NCBI RefSeq assembly: GCF_900239495.1
Contig: NZ_OENE01000055.1
Coordinates: 47,646 to 111,645 of the forward strand
DNA length: 64,000 nucleotides
Origin: Tenacibaculum finnmarkense genomovar ulcerans
GTDB taxonomy: Bacteria; Bacteroidota; Bacteroidia; Flavobacteriales; Flavobacteriaceae
Direction of reading: 5' to 3'
A model generated the notes under the pieces. It saw nothing but the letters and a program-made list of their open reading frames with translations, was not told the DNA's origin and searched no databases. This document shows positions 34,518 to 42,953 of the stretch, piece after piece. A program made the position numbers and the translations under genes. Every line of letters starts with the position of its first letter. The stretch's first letter is position 1.

Positions 34518-35228
34518 TTATTGTATTTTTTCATCTAAATTAGGGTTTCCTTTTTCAGGATTGTAATAATATTGAATTACATAGTCAATATCTTCCTTTT
34601 TGTCAAAATCAGTATTTGTTCTAACAATTGATTTTACTGCCATTTTAGCAAAATGCCCATCGTGAGTTTTAAAGATAAAAACAACTGGTTTTAATAATAA
34701 AAGATCACGGTTTTGAGACGATCTAAAATACCAGTTTTCTCTAGGGTCAGCACCACCTCTTCTAGGTAACCAACTAATTGCAGAAGTATAGCTTTCATAG
34801 CCCATATTTAAAGCATCTTGCTTGTAGATATGATCTGGTAAACCAAGGGCAGAAGTACGAGTTTCAAACATGTCATTTTGTTCGGTAATTGCAACATTTT
34901 TAGTCCTTTTAGGTTCGTTAATTAATCCGATTTTTTCGCCACCACCGTATTTTGATAAACCATTTATTAAGAAAACACGTCCTCTTATAGCAAAATCCCA
35001 AGCATCACTAGTTGCCTCTAAAGCACCTTCTTTAAAACTGAATTTTTGAAAGTCACCAGTTTGTTTTGCTGTTTGGGTTTGGTCACCAATAGCACTTGTT
35101 GTAATTTCTAAAGTTTTGGCATTTGTTTTTACTACGGGTAAATCATCTCCACTGTCTGAACATGCTGTAAAGGTTGTAAAAAGAAGTACTAAAATTGCTT
35201 TTGTTAACAGAATTCCTGTTTTTTTCAT
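34518..35228 (-). CDS. HmuY-family lipoprotein (second of a pair)
   Basis: Outer-membrane lipoprotein of 236 residues with a lipobox at FTACSDSG (Cys23). The beta-rich body has the HmuY-family WDFAIRGRVFLINGLSKYGGG core and a C-terminal HFAKMAVKSIVRTNTDFDKKE segment. HmuY of Porphyromonas gingivalis takes haem from host proteins; members of the family also bind other ligands, and I cannot identify the haem-ligand histidines here. It follows the first hmuY-like gene by 20 bases. No TonB-dependent receptor (HmuR) lies nearby, unlike the classical hmu locus. Confidence 0.82.
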   Translation of the reverse strand: MKKTGILLTKAILVLLFTTFTACSDSGDDLPVVKTNAKTLEITTSAIGDQTQTAKQTGDFQKFSFKEGALEATSDAWDFAIRGRVFLINGLSKYGGGEKIGLINEPKRTKNVAITEQNDMFETRTSALGLPDHIYKQDALNMGYESYTSAISWLPRRGGADPRENWYFRSSQNRDLLLLKPVVFIFKTHDGHFAKMAVKSIVRTNTDFDKKEDIDYVIQYYYNPEKGNPNLDEKIQ

Positions 35229-35248
35229 GACTATTTATTTATGATTAT

Positions 35249-35947
35249 TTAATTAAGTTTTTTGTTTCCTGCAACAGGGTTTAAAAAATATTTGAAGGTA
35301 TAATATGGGTATTTATGCCCAAGAACCTCATTCATTGTACCAGAGGTATCACCGTTTTTATAAATATCTTCAATAGCTATTTTAGCGTAGTGTCCATTTT
35401 TAGTTTTTACTAATAAAGTACGGTTCTTTTTTACTCTAAGTGTGTGATCGGCGTGCATTGCATAAGGGTCAAACATCCCTTTTCCAAAATCATCAATAGC
35501 TGTTTTTCCAGCGCCATCTTGCTTAAAAACAGCATCGGTAGGAACTACAGATATATTTTGATAATCATCTTTAATAATAGCTGCGGAGGCATTTTTTGTT
35601 CGCATTGGTTCATGCACACCTCCAGAGGTATAGCCTTGGGTCCATTCGCCACCATTTATAATGATAATTCTACTTGCAAATGCAATATCCCAAGAATCAT
35701 CAGTTACATATTTTGCCTTTTCAAGATCAAACTTGGTATATACAAGGTCTTTTTTTTCATTTTCAGGAGAGGTAAACATGTTTTTAACATATACCGTATT
35801 CCCTTTCTTGGTGATTTCGGTGAAATCTGTAATTCGGGAGTCTAAAAATGACACTTCTTCTTTTTCAGTTACTTTTTCGTCTTCTTTACTACATGAAATA
35901 TTTAGTAAACTGGCTAAAATAGGTACTAAAAGATATTTAAATTTCAT
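35249..35947 (-). CDS. HmuY-family lipoprotein (first of a pair)
   Basis: Paralogue of the next gene, 232 residues, with lipobox LNISCSKED (Cys19). It shares the core WDIAFASRIIIINGG and the C-terminal HYAKIAIEDIYKNGD segment, and ends HKYPYYTFKYFLNP. It is the promoter-proximal member and shares a 69-base control region with the divergent di-haem peroxidase gene. A role in haem or iron acquisition is inferred from the family. Confidence 0.82.
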   Translation of the reverse strand: MKFKYLLVPILASLLNISCSKEDEKVTEKEEVSFLDSRITDFTEITKKGNTVYVKNMFTSPENEKKDLVYTKFDLEKAKYVTDDSWDIAFASRIIIINGGEWTQGYTSGGVHEPMRTKNASAAIIKDDYQNISVVPTDAVFKQDGAGKTAIDDFGKGMFDPYAMHADHTLRVKKNRTLLVKTKNGHYAKIAIEDIYKNGDTSGTMNEVLGHKYPYYTFKYFLNPVAGNKKLN

Positions 35948-35970
35948 TCTATCTTTATTTAGATTAATTA

Positions 35971-35986
35971 TATATTTGCAAATGTA
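35971..35986. promoter_or_regulatory. Head-to-head -7 boxes of the hmuY pair and the di-haem peroxidase
   Basis: TATATTTG (35971-35978, rightward) abuts CAAATGTA (35979-35986), which on the minus strand reads TACATTTG. The two -7 elements share the symmetric centre TTTGCAAA. On the minus side a TTTG lies at 36008-36005, 18 bases away. The rightward -33 box is weak. Confidence 0.7.
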
Positions 35987-36016
35987 TTTAATTTAAACTA
36001 AAATCAAATAAAAATA

Positions 36017-37051
36017 ATGAAAAACAAACATTTTTTTAATATAAGAATAATATTGATAGTTGGGTTTGCTATTTTTTATTCGTGTAGTAAAAATAAAGAA
36101 GTGGTTGAAATACCTGAAAAAGACGATTATAAAAATTTATTATCGGAAGCAACTAGAATTTTTTCGCCATTGCCAGCAAACGATTATGTTTCTTTTAATG
36201 AGCTTACCAACGATAAAGTATTTTTAGGGAAATTATTATTTGAAGAAAAAAGGTTATCAAAAGATAATACGATTAGTTGTGCATCGTGTCATGATTTAGA
36301 AAATTTTGGTGCCGACACGCAAGCGGTATCAAAAGGAGTTGATGGTAAAACAGGAACTAGAAATGCGCCTACGGTATTTAATTCGAGTTTGCATATTGCT
36401 CAATTTTGGGATGGGCGAGCAAAAACGGTAGAAGAACAAGCAGGAATGCCCATTTTAAACCCGGTAGAAATGGCAATGGAAAGTGAACAAGCCGTTGTTG
36501 ATAAAATTAGTAAAATTGAAAAATACCAAGATTTATTTAAAAAAGCGTATCCAAATCAAGCGAATCCAATCAGTTTTGATAATTTAACAAAAGCCATTGG
36601 CGCTTTTGAGCGAACTTTATTAATGCCTTCAAAATTTGACGAATATTTAAAAGGAGATCAGCAGGCGTTAAATCAGCAAGAGAAAAAAGGCTTGTTTGTT
36701 TTTATGTCTCGAGGTTGTATTTCTTGCCATGATGGTCCGGGAGTTGGTGGCGGAAAAATTAGAGGTTTTGGTAGTGATATAAGACCTTATTGGGAGCATA
36801 CTAAAAGTAAAGTAATTGATAAAGGTGTGTTTTTATTAACAAATAAAGAGGTTGATTTGTATGCTTTTAAAGTGCCGTCATTACGAAATGTAGCAAAAAC
36901 AGCGCCTTATTTTCATGACGGAAGTGTTGCTGAATTAGAAGATGCCATCAGAATAATGGGGAAAGTTCAGTTAGACAAAGATTTAGAAGAGTCTGATATT
37001 AAGAGTATAAAAGCATTTTTAGAAACTCTTACTTCAGATAAAAATAGTTAG
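36017..37051 (+). CDS. Di-haem cytochrome c peroxidase (MauG/CcpA family) lipoprotein
   Basis: Exported protein of 344 residues with a lipoprotein signal (lipobox FYSCSK, Cys23). It has two c-type haem sites: CASCH (88-92) and CISCH (234-238), the pattern of bacterial di-haem peroxidases. The segments GKTGTRNAPTVFN and FKVPSLRNVAKTAPYFHDGS are typical of the family. Likely activity is reduction of peroxide in the periplasm, or a MauG-like oxidation of a protein substrate; which is not decidable. It is divergent from the hmuY pair and shares their control region. A family A repeat follows the stop. Confidence 0.88.
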   Translation: MKNKHFFNIRIILIVGFAIFYSCSKNKEVVEIPEKDDYKNLLSEATRIFSPLPANDYVSFNELTNDKVFLGKLLFEEKRLSKDNTISCASCHDLENFGADTQAVSKGVDGKTGTRNAPTVFNSSLHIAQFWDGRAKTVEEQAGMPILNPVEMAMESEQAVVDKISKIEKYQDLFKKAYPNQANPISFDNLTKAIGAFERTLLMPSKFDEYLKGDQQALNQQEKKGLFVFMSRGCISCHDGPGVGGGKIRGFGSDIRPYWEHTKSKVIDKGVFLLTNKEVDLYAFKVPSLRNVAKTAPYFHDGSVAELEDAIRIMGKVQLDKDLEESDIKSIKAFLETLTSDKNS

Positions 37052-37069
37052 TTTTTTTCAGGTATTTAT

Positions 37070-37155
37070 TTGAAGCAATTTCCCGCTTTCCGCACTCGCT
37101 CTTTTTTGAAAAAGATCAAAAAAGGAGCTCAAACAAATGCTTCAATCGGGGCTAG
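37070..37155 (-). repeat. Family A repeat (A4)
   Basis: TTGAAGCAATTTCCCGC at the left and TCAATCGGGGCTAG at the right, 86 bp. It is followed 8 bases later by a family C copy, in the gap between the converging peroxidase and SUI1 genes. A spurious 68-codon frame crosses both repeats. Confidence 0.85.
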
Positions 37156-37163
37156 GGGGTTTT

Positions 37164-37337
37164 GCTATAAAGAAAATTTTAAACTAAATTCTTGTCATGC
37201 TAAATTTATTTCAGCATCGCATCAACAGGAGAACTACGGAAAATCAGGATGCGAACCTGAACTAAATTCAGGTTGACCGATGCGATTCCTTATTTTTCTG
37301 TTATATTTTTTTTCAAATAAAATTTAAACAGGCTCTT
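37164..37337 (+). repeat. Family C repeat (C4)
   Basis: The right end AAATTTAAACAGGCTCTT is at 37320-37337; the left end is degenerate near 37170-37185. It holds two internal palindromes: ATGCTAAATTTATTTCAGCAT (37197-37217) and AACCTGAACTAAATTCAGGTT (37255-37275). AGGAGAACTACGGAAAATCA matches copy C1. Left boundary approximate. Confidence 0.8.
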
Positions 37338-37344
37338 AAAATAA

Positions 37345-37380
37345 AAAAAGTGTTAGAATTTATAAATTCTAACACTTTTT
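37345..37380 (-). terminator. Terminator of the SUI1 operon
   Basis: A perfect palindrome: AAAAAGTGTTAGAATTTA pairs with TAAATTCTAACACTTTTT, and both flanks are A/T runs. It is 14 bases before the SUI1 stop codon end and probably stops transcripts from both sides. Confidence 0.9.
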
Positions 37381-37393
37381 TTTATGATTTAGA

Positions 37394-37717
37394 TTAACCT
37401 CCAACACGTTTTACGTTAAAGCCTTTATCTTTTAAAATTTGCATGATTTTATCGCGATAATCACCTTGGATAATTATTTTATCATCCTTAAAACTACCAC
37501 CAACACTAAGTTTGGTTTTAATTTCTTTGGCTAATTTTTTAAAATCTTCGGTAGCGCCGGTGTAGCCATCTAAAATAGTAGTAGGTTTTCCTTTGCGTTT
37601 TTCATATTTACAAAGTATTGGGTCGTCTTGTAGCCAAATTTCTGACTTTTTTTCAACCTTTACTTCGCTTTCTTGATGATCGGGAAATAAGTTTTTTAAT
37701 TGATCTTTAAAATCCAT
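37394..37717 (-). CDS. SUI1/eIF1-like translation factor (YciH family)
   Basis: Small protein of 107 residues homologous to eukaryotic eIF1. The C-terminal SUI1 domain (about 38-107) has KRKGKPTTILDGYTGATEDF and VGGSFKDDKIIIQGDYRDKI. The N-terminus (1-35) is charged and variable. In E. coli YciH affects the fidelity of translation initiation; the same role here is inferred. It lies 26 bases downstream of the 2OG-oxygenase gene, so the two may share a transcript. Confidence 0.88.
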   Translation of the reverse strand: MDFKDQLKNLFPDHQESEVKVEKKSEIWLQDDPILCKYEKRKGKPTTILDGYTGATEDFKKLAKEIKTKLSVGGSFKDDKIIIQGDYRDKIMQILKDKGFNVKRVGG

Positions 37718-37743
37718 GCTTGTTTTATTGTTGTTTTTTACGC

Positions 37744-38691
37744 TTATTTTTTTAAGCCTAATTCACGTAGGCGTTCGTCTAAAAATTCACCAGCAGTAAT
37801 ATCTTCAAATTGTTTTGGGTTTTGCTCGTCAATACAATTTTCTAAAACATCTAATTTCATATCAGAAACAGGGTGCATAAAAAATGGAATTGAATAACGT
37901 GATGTTCCCCATAATTCTTTCGGCGGATTGGTTACTCTGTGTATAGTTGACTTTAATTTATTATTACTATGACGCGACAACATATCGCCCACATTAATCA
38001 TCAATTCATCAGGTTGCGCAACGGCATCAAGCCAATCACCATTATTGTTTTGAACTTGCAATCCTTTTCCTTGCGCACCCATTAATAAGGTAATTAAATT
38101 AATATCGCCATGAGCAGCTGCTCTTTCAGCACCTTTAGGTTCGCTTTGAATAGGCGGGTAGTGGATAGGACGCAAAATACTGTTTCCATCTTTAATGAAA
38201 TTATCAAAGTAAGTTTCCTCTAAATCTAAATGTAACGCTAATGAACGTAGCACATATTTGGCTGTTTTCTCTAGCATTTGATAGGTTTTTTTACCTATTT
38301 CATTAAACTTAGCAAGTTCTTCAACGTTTACATTTTCAGGATATTCTTTAGCGTATTTAGATGCCGCATCTACATACTGCCCAAAATGCCAGAATTCTTT
38401 TAAATCGCCTTCTTTTTTTCCTTTAGCACTTTCTTTTCCAAAAGAAATATAACCTCTTTGTCCGCCAATACCAGGAATTTCATATTTCTCTTTTATCTGG
38501 GTAGGTAAATCGAAAAAGTTTTTAATTTCAGTATATAAATTATCAACTAACTCATCATCTAAAAAATGACCTTTTAAAGCTACAAAACCGATGTTTTGAT
38601 AAGCATCACCAATTTCATTGATAAATTTTTGTTTTCTATTTTTATCTTCAGATAAAAAATCTGCTAAATTTACGCTTGGAATTTTATTCAT
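37744..38691 (-). CDS. 2-oxoglutarate/Fe(II)-dependent oxygenase (isopenicillin N synthase-like)
   Basis: Oxygenase of 315 residues. The double-stranded beta-helix core supplies the Fe(II) ligands His194 and Asp196 (AAAHGDINLI) and His251 (STIHRVTNPP), with Arg265 (RYSIPFFMHP) for 2-oxoglutarate. The N-terminal helical region matches DIOX_N (QNIGFVALKGHFLDDE). Substrate is unknown; relatives range from antibiotic to ethylene synthesis. Gene spacing suggests a two-gene operon with SUI1 and no secondary-metabolite genes around. Confidence 0.87.
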   Translation of the reverse strand: MNKIPSVNLADFLSEDKNRKQKFINEIGDAYQNIGFVALKGHFLDDELVDNLYTEIKNFFDLPTQIKEKYEIPGIGGQRGYISFGKESAKGKKEGDLKEFWHFGQYVDAASKYAKEYPENVNVEELAKFNEIGKKTYQMLEKTAKYVLRSLALHLDLEETYFDNFIKDGNSILRPIHYPPIQSEPKGAERAAAHGDINLITLLMGAQGKGLQVQNNNGDWLDAVAQPDELMINVGDMLSRHSNNKLKSTIHRVTNPPKELWGTSRYSIPFFMHPVSDMKLDVLENCIDEQNPKQFEDITAGEFLDERLRELGLKK

Positions 38692-38753
38692 TGTTAATAA
38701 GTTTAATGATTACAAGGTGTAAAGGTAGTTAAAATAAGGCTTAGTAGCTTAAA

Positions 38754-39452
38754 TTAGTTATTAACAAAAGGAATAAAGTAGGAAATGCTGTAATTAAACC
38801 CAAAACCAGTATTGCTTTCAAAAACACGATTGAAGCCTGGGGCATATAATGTTTTAAAGTTTTTTTGATCGTTTAAATGAAGCATTACCTTATAAGAAAC
38901 GCCTGCGCTTAAAAATAAGTTTTTAAACGTTTCGACTTTAATACCTAGTTGAATTTCAGTCCAATGTGCGGTAAGCCCTGTTTCGGTAATCGGTTTTTTT
39001 ATAGTGTTTGAAGGAAAATAAGGCGTGCCAACATTTGTTTTATAGCTATTTAAAGTTTGATCAAAAAGCGTCGCAGCATACCTAAAACCAACATAAATTT
39101 CGTTATTCATGTCTAGCCAATTTTTATAGGCATTGTAGTTAGCACCAAGCCGAATAAAATTTCCTTTGGCGGTTGAACAGGTAAAATCTTCAAAGCTAAT
39201 TTCTTCTTCGTAGCCTGCTTCGGCGGCTATATACCAATTTTTAGAAACACGATAATCACCTACAAATTCTAAACCACTGTAACTTTTATCAACAATTGAT
39301 AATGCGGGTTTGCTAATATCAACACCTAAACGCAAACCTGTACGTGTTTTATAGGTTAGCGTGTCTTTTTTTATTTCAGATGATGCTGTTTTCTGAGAAA
39401 AACCATTTACAGAAACAAATAATAAATAGCTACTAATAATATACTTGTACAT
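38754..39452 (-). CDS. DUF6048 outer-membrane beta-barrel-like protein
   Basis: Exported protein of 232 residues beginning MYKYIISSYLLFVSVNGFSQ, a signal peptide. The body alternates amphipathic strands (GLRLGVDISK, WYIAAEAGYEEE, NFIRLGANYNAYK, WTEIQLGIKVET) and ends with aromatic residues (YSISYFIPF), consistent with a small beta-barrel. The frame extends to 39506, but the ATG at 39452 gives a proper signal peptide; it overlaps the DUF6452 stop by 20 bases. Function unknown. The set rlmD-DUF6452-DUF6048 recurs in flavobacteria as far as I recall. Confidence 0.78.
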   Translation of the reverse strand: MYKYIISSYLLFVSVNGFSQKTASSEIKKDTLTYKTRTGLRLGVDISKPALSIVDKSYSGLEFVGDYRVSKNWYIAAEAGYEEEISFEDFTCSTAKGNFIRLGANYNAYKNWLDMNNEIYVGFRYAATLFDQTLNSYKTNVGTPYFPSNTIKKPITETGLTAHWTEIQLGIKVETFKNLFLSAGVSYKVMLHLNDQKNFKTLYAPGFNRVFESNTGFGFNYSISYFIPFVNN

Positions 39453-39909
39453 GTGCTTTTGTTTGATTGTCAATAGTCGTAATTTCAGAAGTTGATATGT
39501 TATCAATCCAACCTGTATGCTTTAAATTTACATCATTAAAGATAACTTTATAGCCACACGAACGAGAAACATAAGCTTGTTCGGGCTTATAATTTATAGT
39601 TAATGTCGCTATTTTGTTATTGATTGCTAAATTATCGGTAGCATTCATTTTTAAGGTATAAACAGTTTGGGTAGCCAAACTGTTTAAAGGGATATTTATT
39701 GAATCAGCTTCTTGATTTACAAAAAGACTGTCTTTACCTTGTGCTATAATAGAAAAACGGGTAACCTTCTTTTTTTTAGAAGTATCTTTTTTATCATAAA
39801 AACGCAACACTAAATTAGGTGTTACAGGGTTTTGAATACAGAAATCATCTTTTTCACAAGCTGAAAATCCTATAAAACAACTACACAAAAGAAGGATATA
39901 TTTTTTCAT
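39433..39909 (-). CDS. DUF6452 lipoprotein
   Basis: Lipoprotein of 158 residues with lipobox GFSACEKDD (Cys18). The mature part has VTPNLVLRFYDKKDTSKKKK and a predicted beta-strand segment ending YKVIFNDVNLKHTGW. It matches the DUF6452 family, which has no known function. It overlaps the start of DUF6048 by 20 bases and follows rlmD by 20 bases, so all three are translated from one message. Confidence 0.75.
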   Translation of the reverse strand: MKKYILLLCSCFIGFSACEKDDFCIQNPVTPNLVLRFYDKKDTSKKKKVTRFSIIAQGKDSLFVNQEADSINIPLNSLATQTVYTLKMNATDNLAINNKIATLTINYKPEQAYVSRSCGYKVIFNDVNLKHTGWIDNISTSEITTIDNQTKAHVQVYY

Positions 39910-39929
39910 TTAATTATAATGTAAAAGGT

Positions 39930-41381
39930 TTATTTTTCGAATAAAACAACAGTTTCTATATGTGCTGTGTGCGGAAACTGATCTACTAAACTAATCTTTT
40001 TTAGTTTATAACCAGCGTTCATTAATTCTTCAGTATCACGAGCCTGTGTTGCAGGATTACAAGAAACATAGACCATTCTATCGGCATTTAAGCGGATAAT
40101 TTTACGCAATGTTTTTGGCGCAATACCAGCACGAGCAGGATCTAAAATAATGGTTTTAATTTTATTTTGATACTGAGGATGTTCATATAAAAATCTACCA
40201 ACATCGGCAGCATAAAATTGTAAGCCTTCAATATTATTTCGTTTGGCATTTTCTTTGGCATCTTCAATTGCAGAGGCCACAATATCAACCCCAACTATTT
40301 TGGCGTTTTCACTTCTTGATGCTAAAATTTGCCCGATAGTTCCTGTTCCACAGAATAAATCCATTACAACGGTGTTGTCAATAGCTTCTTTGTTTTCTAA
40401 AGCATAATCAACAACTTTTGTGTATAGTTTTTCTGCCGATTTAGGATTCGTTTGAAAAAAGCTTTTCATACTTATTTCAAAATTCAAACCTAATAATTCT
40501 TCCACAATTTTATCTTTACCAGTAACAAGCTCAATACTTCCTGATGTTGCAATGGTTCTATCGCCAACTTCATCGTTAATTGTATGTAGTAATCCTGCTA
40601 AACGATCGCCAAAAATATCTTTTAATAAACTCACAAAAGCGGGCATGTCAAATTTTGGTAAATCAGCAGAAGTAGTTACTAAATTAAATAATAATTCGTT
40701 GGTTTTGTACGATTTACGCACTACGAAATATCGGAAGAAACCTTCTCTTTTTGGTCCGTGCCAAGGTGCTAAACCTGTTTTTTCGCAATATTCACGAATT
40801 ACTTTTAGGTTGTCTTCAACTTGAGCATCAAATAAACCAGAATCTTTGTTTAGGTTATCGCCCATCCACCAAGTTCCACGACGTTTAAATCCTAGGGTAA
40901 AAAAATCGGCATCGGTTTTGTTAACTCTATCGTATCCAATTGCTGAAAAACCATATTCCATTTTATTTCTGTAGTGAAATACGTTTGGAGAGCTGATAAA
41001 TTCATCAAATAAGTCTTCAATATTTTCAACTTTACCAATCCTTTTAAATAACGATAAGGTACTTTCTTTTTTATATTGATGTTGTAATTCAATGGGTAAT
41101 TGAATATAAGGTGCTCCTGGAATGTCTTGAAAAGGCAGGGCAACTTCATCTTTTGACGCTTCTAAAACATCAATTAATTTTGCTTCGGCATATTTTTTAC
41201 TCGATTTGCTAATTTGTGCTTTTACCAATTGACCTGGTAACGTATTAGGTACAAAAACAACAAAACTACCTTCTTCGGATTTTATTCTTGCGATTCCTTT
41301 TCCTCCAAAAGCATAATCTTCAATTCTTAATTCTAAAACTTGATTCTTTCTTACAAATTTATTTCGTTCTCTACGTGGCAT
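39930..41381 (-). CDS. rlmD: 23S rRNA (uracil-1939-C5)-methyltransferase
   Basis: Methylates U1939 of 23S rRNA. The 483 residues have an N-terminal TRAM domain (about 10-75, RIEDYAFGGKGIARI) and a Rossmann SAM domain with DLFCGTGTIGQIL. The FFQTNP motif and the nucleophilic cysteine in YVSCNPATQARD (about 441) are both present. The iron-sulfur cysteines of E. coli RlmD are not obvious. RlmD and RlmCD relatives differ in target; the rlmD name is the usual one for this group. It precedes the DUF6452/DUF6048 pair. Confidence 0.88.
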   Translation of the reverse strand: MPRRERNKFVRKNQVLELRIEDYAFGGKGIARIKSEEGSFVVFVPNTLPGQLVKAQISKSSKKYAEAKLIDVLEASKDEVALPFQDIPGAPYIQLPIELQHQYKKESTLSLFKRIGKVENIEDLFDEFISSPNVFHYRNKMEYGFSAIGYDRVNKTDADFFTLGFKRRGTWWMGDNLNKDSGLFDAQVEDNLKVIREYCEKTGLAPWHGPKREGFFRYFVVRKSYKTNELLFNLVTTSADLPKFDMPAFVSLLKDIFGDRLAGLLHTINDEVGDRTIATSGSIELVTGKDKIVEELLGLNFEISMKSFFQTNPKSAEKLYTKVVDYALENKEAIDNTVVMDLFCGTGTIGQILASRSENAKIVGVDIVASAIEDAKENAKRNNIEGLQFYAADVGRFLYEHPQYQNKIKTIILDPARAGIAPKTLRKIIRLNADRMVYVSCNPATQARDTEELMNAGYKLKKISLVDQFPHTAHIETVVLFEK

Positions 41382-41436
41382 CTTCTGTTATGTATAAGTT
41401 TGCAAAATTATGAAAAGTTATGGATTGATTGCACAA

Positions 41437-41464
41437 AAAAGGCTACTCATTTGAGTAGCCTTTT
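41437..41464 (-). terminator. Terminator of the OmpA-family gene
   Basis: AAAAGGCTACTCA and TGAGTAGCCTTTT pair around a two-base centre with T runs on both strands. It lies between the OmpA stop and the rlmD start. Confidence 0.85.
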
Positions 41465-41483
41465 ATATAAAATAACCAAATTC

Positions 41484-42179
41484 TTATTGTTTTACTTCTT
41501 GTTTTGCTTCTTTAATCATTTGTTGGTTAGCTACAATAGCAAATTCAACACGCCTGTTTTTACTTCTTCCTTCTTTTGTTTGGTTAGAGGCAATTGGGTC
41601 GTTAATTCCTAAACCTTTGGTTTTAAATCGGCTTGCTGAAAGTCCTTTACTAGCTAAGTAATTTCTTACCGCATCGGCTCTTTTGCCCGAAAGAGTTAGG
41701 TTGTATTCAGCTCTACCAGTACTATCGGTATAGCCATAAATTACAATATCGGTATTGTTATAGCTTTCAAAAACAGGAACTAATTTGTCTAAATTTTCTT
41801 TAGCAGCTGTTGTTAAGCTCGATTTATTGGTGTTAAAGCGAACGGCACTTTCACCTAAAGTAAGCATAATTCCTTCACCAACTCTTTCTACTTCAGCTCC
41901 CGGTAAAACTTCTTTAATTTCACGGGCTTGTTTGTCCATTTTATTACCGATAGTTCCACCGGCAACACCACCTACAACGCCTCCTAAAACAGCGCCTAGT
42001 TCTGAGTTTTTACCATTTCCTAAATTATTACCAAGAACAGCGCCTAAAATTGCGCCTGCAGTGGTACCAATTACGGCTCCTTTTTGGGTGTTATTAGCAT
42101 TTTTAACAGCGCCACAAGAAGTAAGCAAACTACTTGTTAGAACTAAAACCGAAAAGCTATAAATAATTGTTTTTTTCAT
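41484..42179 (-). CDS. OmpA-family lipoprotein with glycine zipper
   Basis: Lipoprotein of 231 residues, lipobox LLTSCGAVK (Cys22). Residues about 35-90 form a glycine-zipper membrane segment (GAVIGTTAGAILGAVLGNNL and a second run). Residues 110-225 are an OmpA domain binding peptidoglycan (VIYGYTDSTGRAEYN, LSGKRADAVRNYLA, NRRVEFAIV). It anchors the outer membrane to the wall and resembles the YiaD/Pal group. Its own terminator follows. A lipocalin-like lipoprotein gene lies 67 bases upstream. Confidence 0.9.
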   Translation of the reverse strand: MKKTIIYSFSVLVLTSSLLTSCGAVKNANNTQKGAVIGTTAGAILGAVLGNNLGNGKNSELGAVLGGVVGGVAGGTIGNKMDKQAREIKEVLPGAEVERVGEGIMLTLGESAVRFNTNKSSLTTAAKENLDKLVPVFESYNNTDIVIYGYTDSTGRAEYNLTLSGKRADAVRNYLASKGLSASRFKTKGLGINDPIASNQTKEGRSKNRRVEFAIVANQQMIKEAKQEVKQ

Positions 42180-42246
42180 GATGTATTTTTTAAAAATAAT
42201 GTTGTTTTTAAAAGTATGTAATTATTACTGCTAAATGAGTGTTGTA

Positions 42247-42735
42247 TTATTTTCTTTGAAAAGAGTAAGTGATGTTTTTGATGCTACCAGCAACGTTAAT
42301 TTTATCAACTAAATCAAAACTTGTTTGTGTTAAGTTATTGATGTTTAAAACAAAGCCATTATTTACGTTTTTCGCTTTATGACTGTTGATTATTTTTAAT
42401 ACAAAACTTCCATCTTTGTTAATGTACCAAGTAGTTGGCGAATTAAAATCAACACAAGAAGTACTCGGGTTGTTAAGGCTCATTTGCCCTTTATTATTGT
42501 TAGAAATAAAACTCCAATTACTTCCTACAAAACAGTTAGAATCGGCAATATTAAACGAGGTTACTTTAAATAAGTTAGCACCTGTGTAATTGACTGCGCT
42601 AATAGTCCAGTTTCCTTTTAGGATTTTTTCGGTTTTATTGTCTAGTTTGGTGTTTACCGCCGATGCGGTCGTTTTACAGCCAATAGTTGTTGAGATTGTA
42701 GCTAAAAATAGCATAAAAAGTAAGGTCTTTTTCAT
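42247..42735 (-). CDS. Lipocalin-like lipoprotein
   Basis: Lipoprotein of 162 residues with lipobox STTIGCKTT (Cys20). Beta-strand-rich body with the GNWTISAVNYTGANLF start expected of a lipocalin barrel, and TTWYINKDGSFVLKI near the middle. Lipocalins bind small hydrophobic molecules, but the ligand is unknown. It lies just upstream of the OmpA-family gene on the same strand and may share its transcript. Confidence 0.75.
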   Translation of the reverse strand: MKKTLLFMLFLATISTTIGCKTTASAVNTKLDNKTEKILKGNWTISAVNYTGANLFKVTSFNIADSNCFVGSNWSFISNNNKGQMSLNNPSTSCVDFNSPTTWYINKDGSFVLKIINSHKAKNVNNGFVLNINNLTQTSFDLVDKINVAGSIKNITYSFQRK

Positions 42736-42898
42736 GTTTTTTATAATTTTATTTAGATTTATAAGAATTTAAGTAAGTTGTTTTTTTGATGAAAAAATAG
42801 GGGTGTTTATGTGCTGTATAGTACAGCTGATTTCACAGTTTAAAGGTCACTTAAAAATACTTGTAAACCAATTAAAATATCCATTTTTATTAAAATAA

Positions 42899-42924
42899 AA
42901 AAGCACCTCAATTGAGGTGCTTTT
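42899..42924 (-). terminator. Terminator of the mechanosensitive-channel-like gene
   Basis: AAAAGCACCTCAA and TTGAGGTGCTTTT form a 13-bp perfect palindrome, with A/T runs on each side. Confidence 0.85.
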
Positions 42925-42953
42925 GTAATTAGTTGATAGCCGTTGTTTTAACC

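Noticed and set aside
37070..37276. A 68-codon open frame downstream of the di-haem peroxidase
   Set aside because: It starts at a TTG in the first bases of repeat A4 and runs through repeats A4 and C4. Its sequence just translates the repeats.
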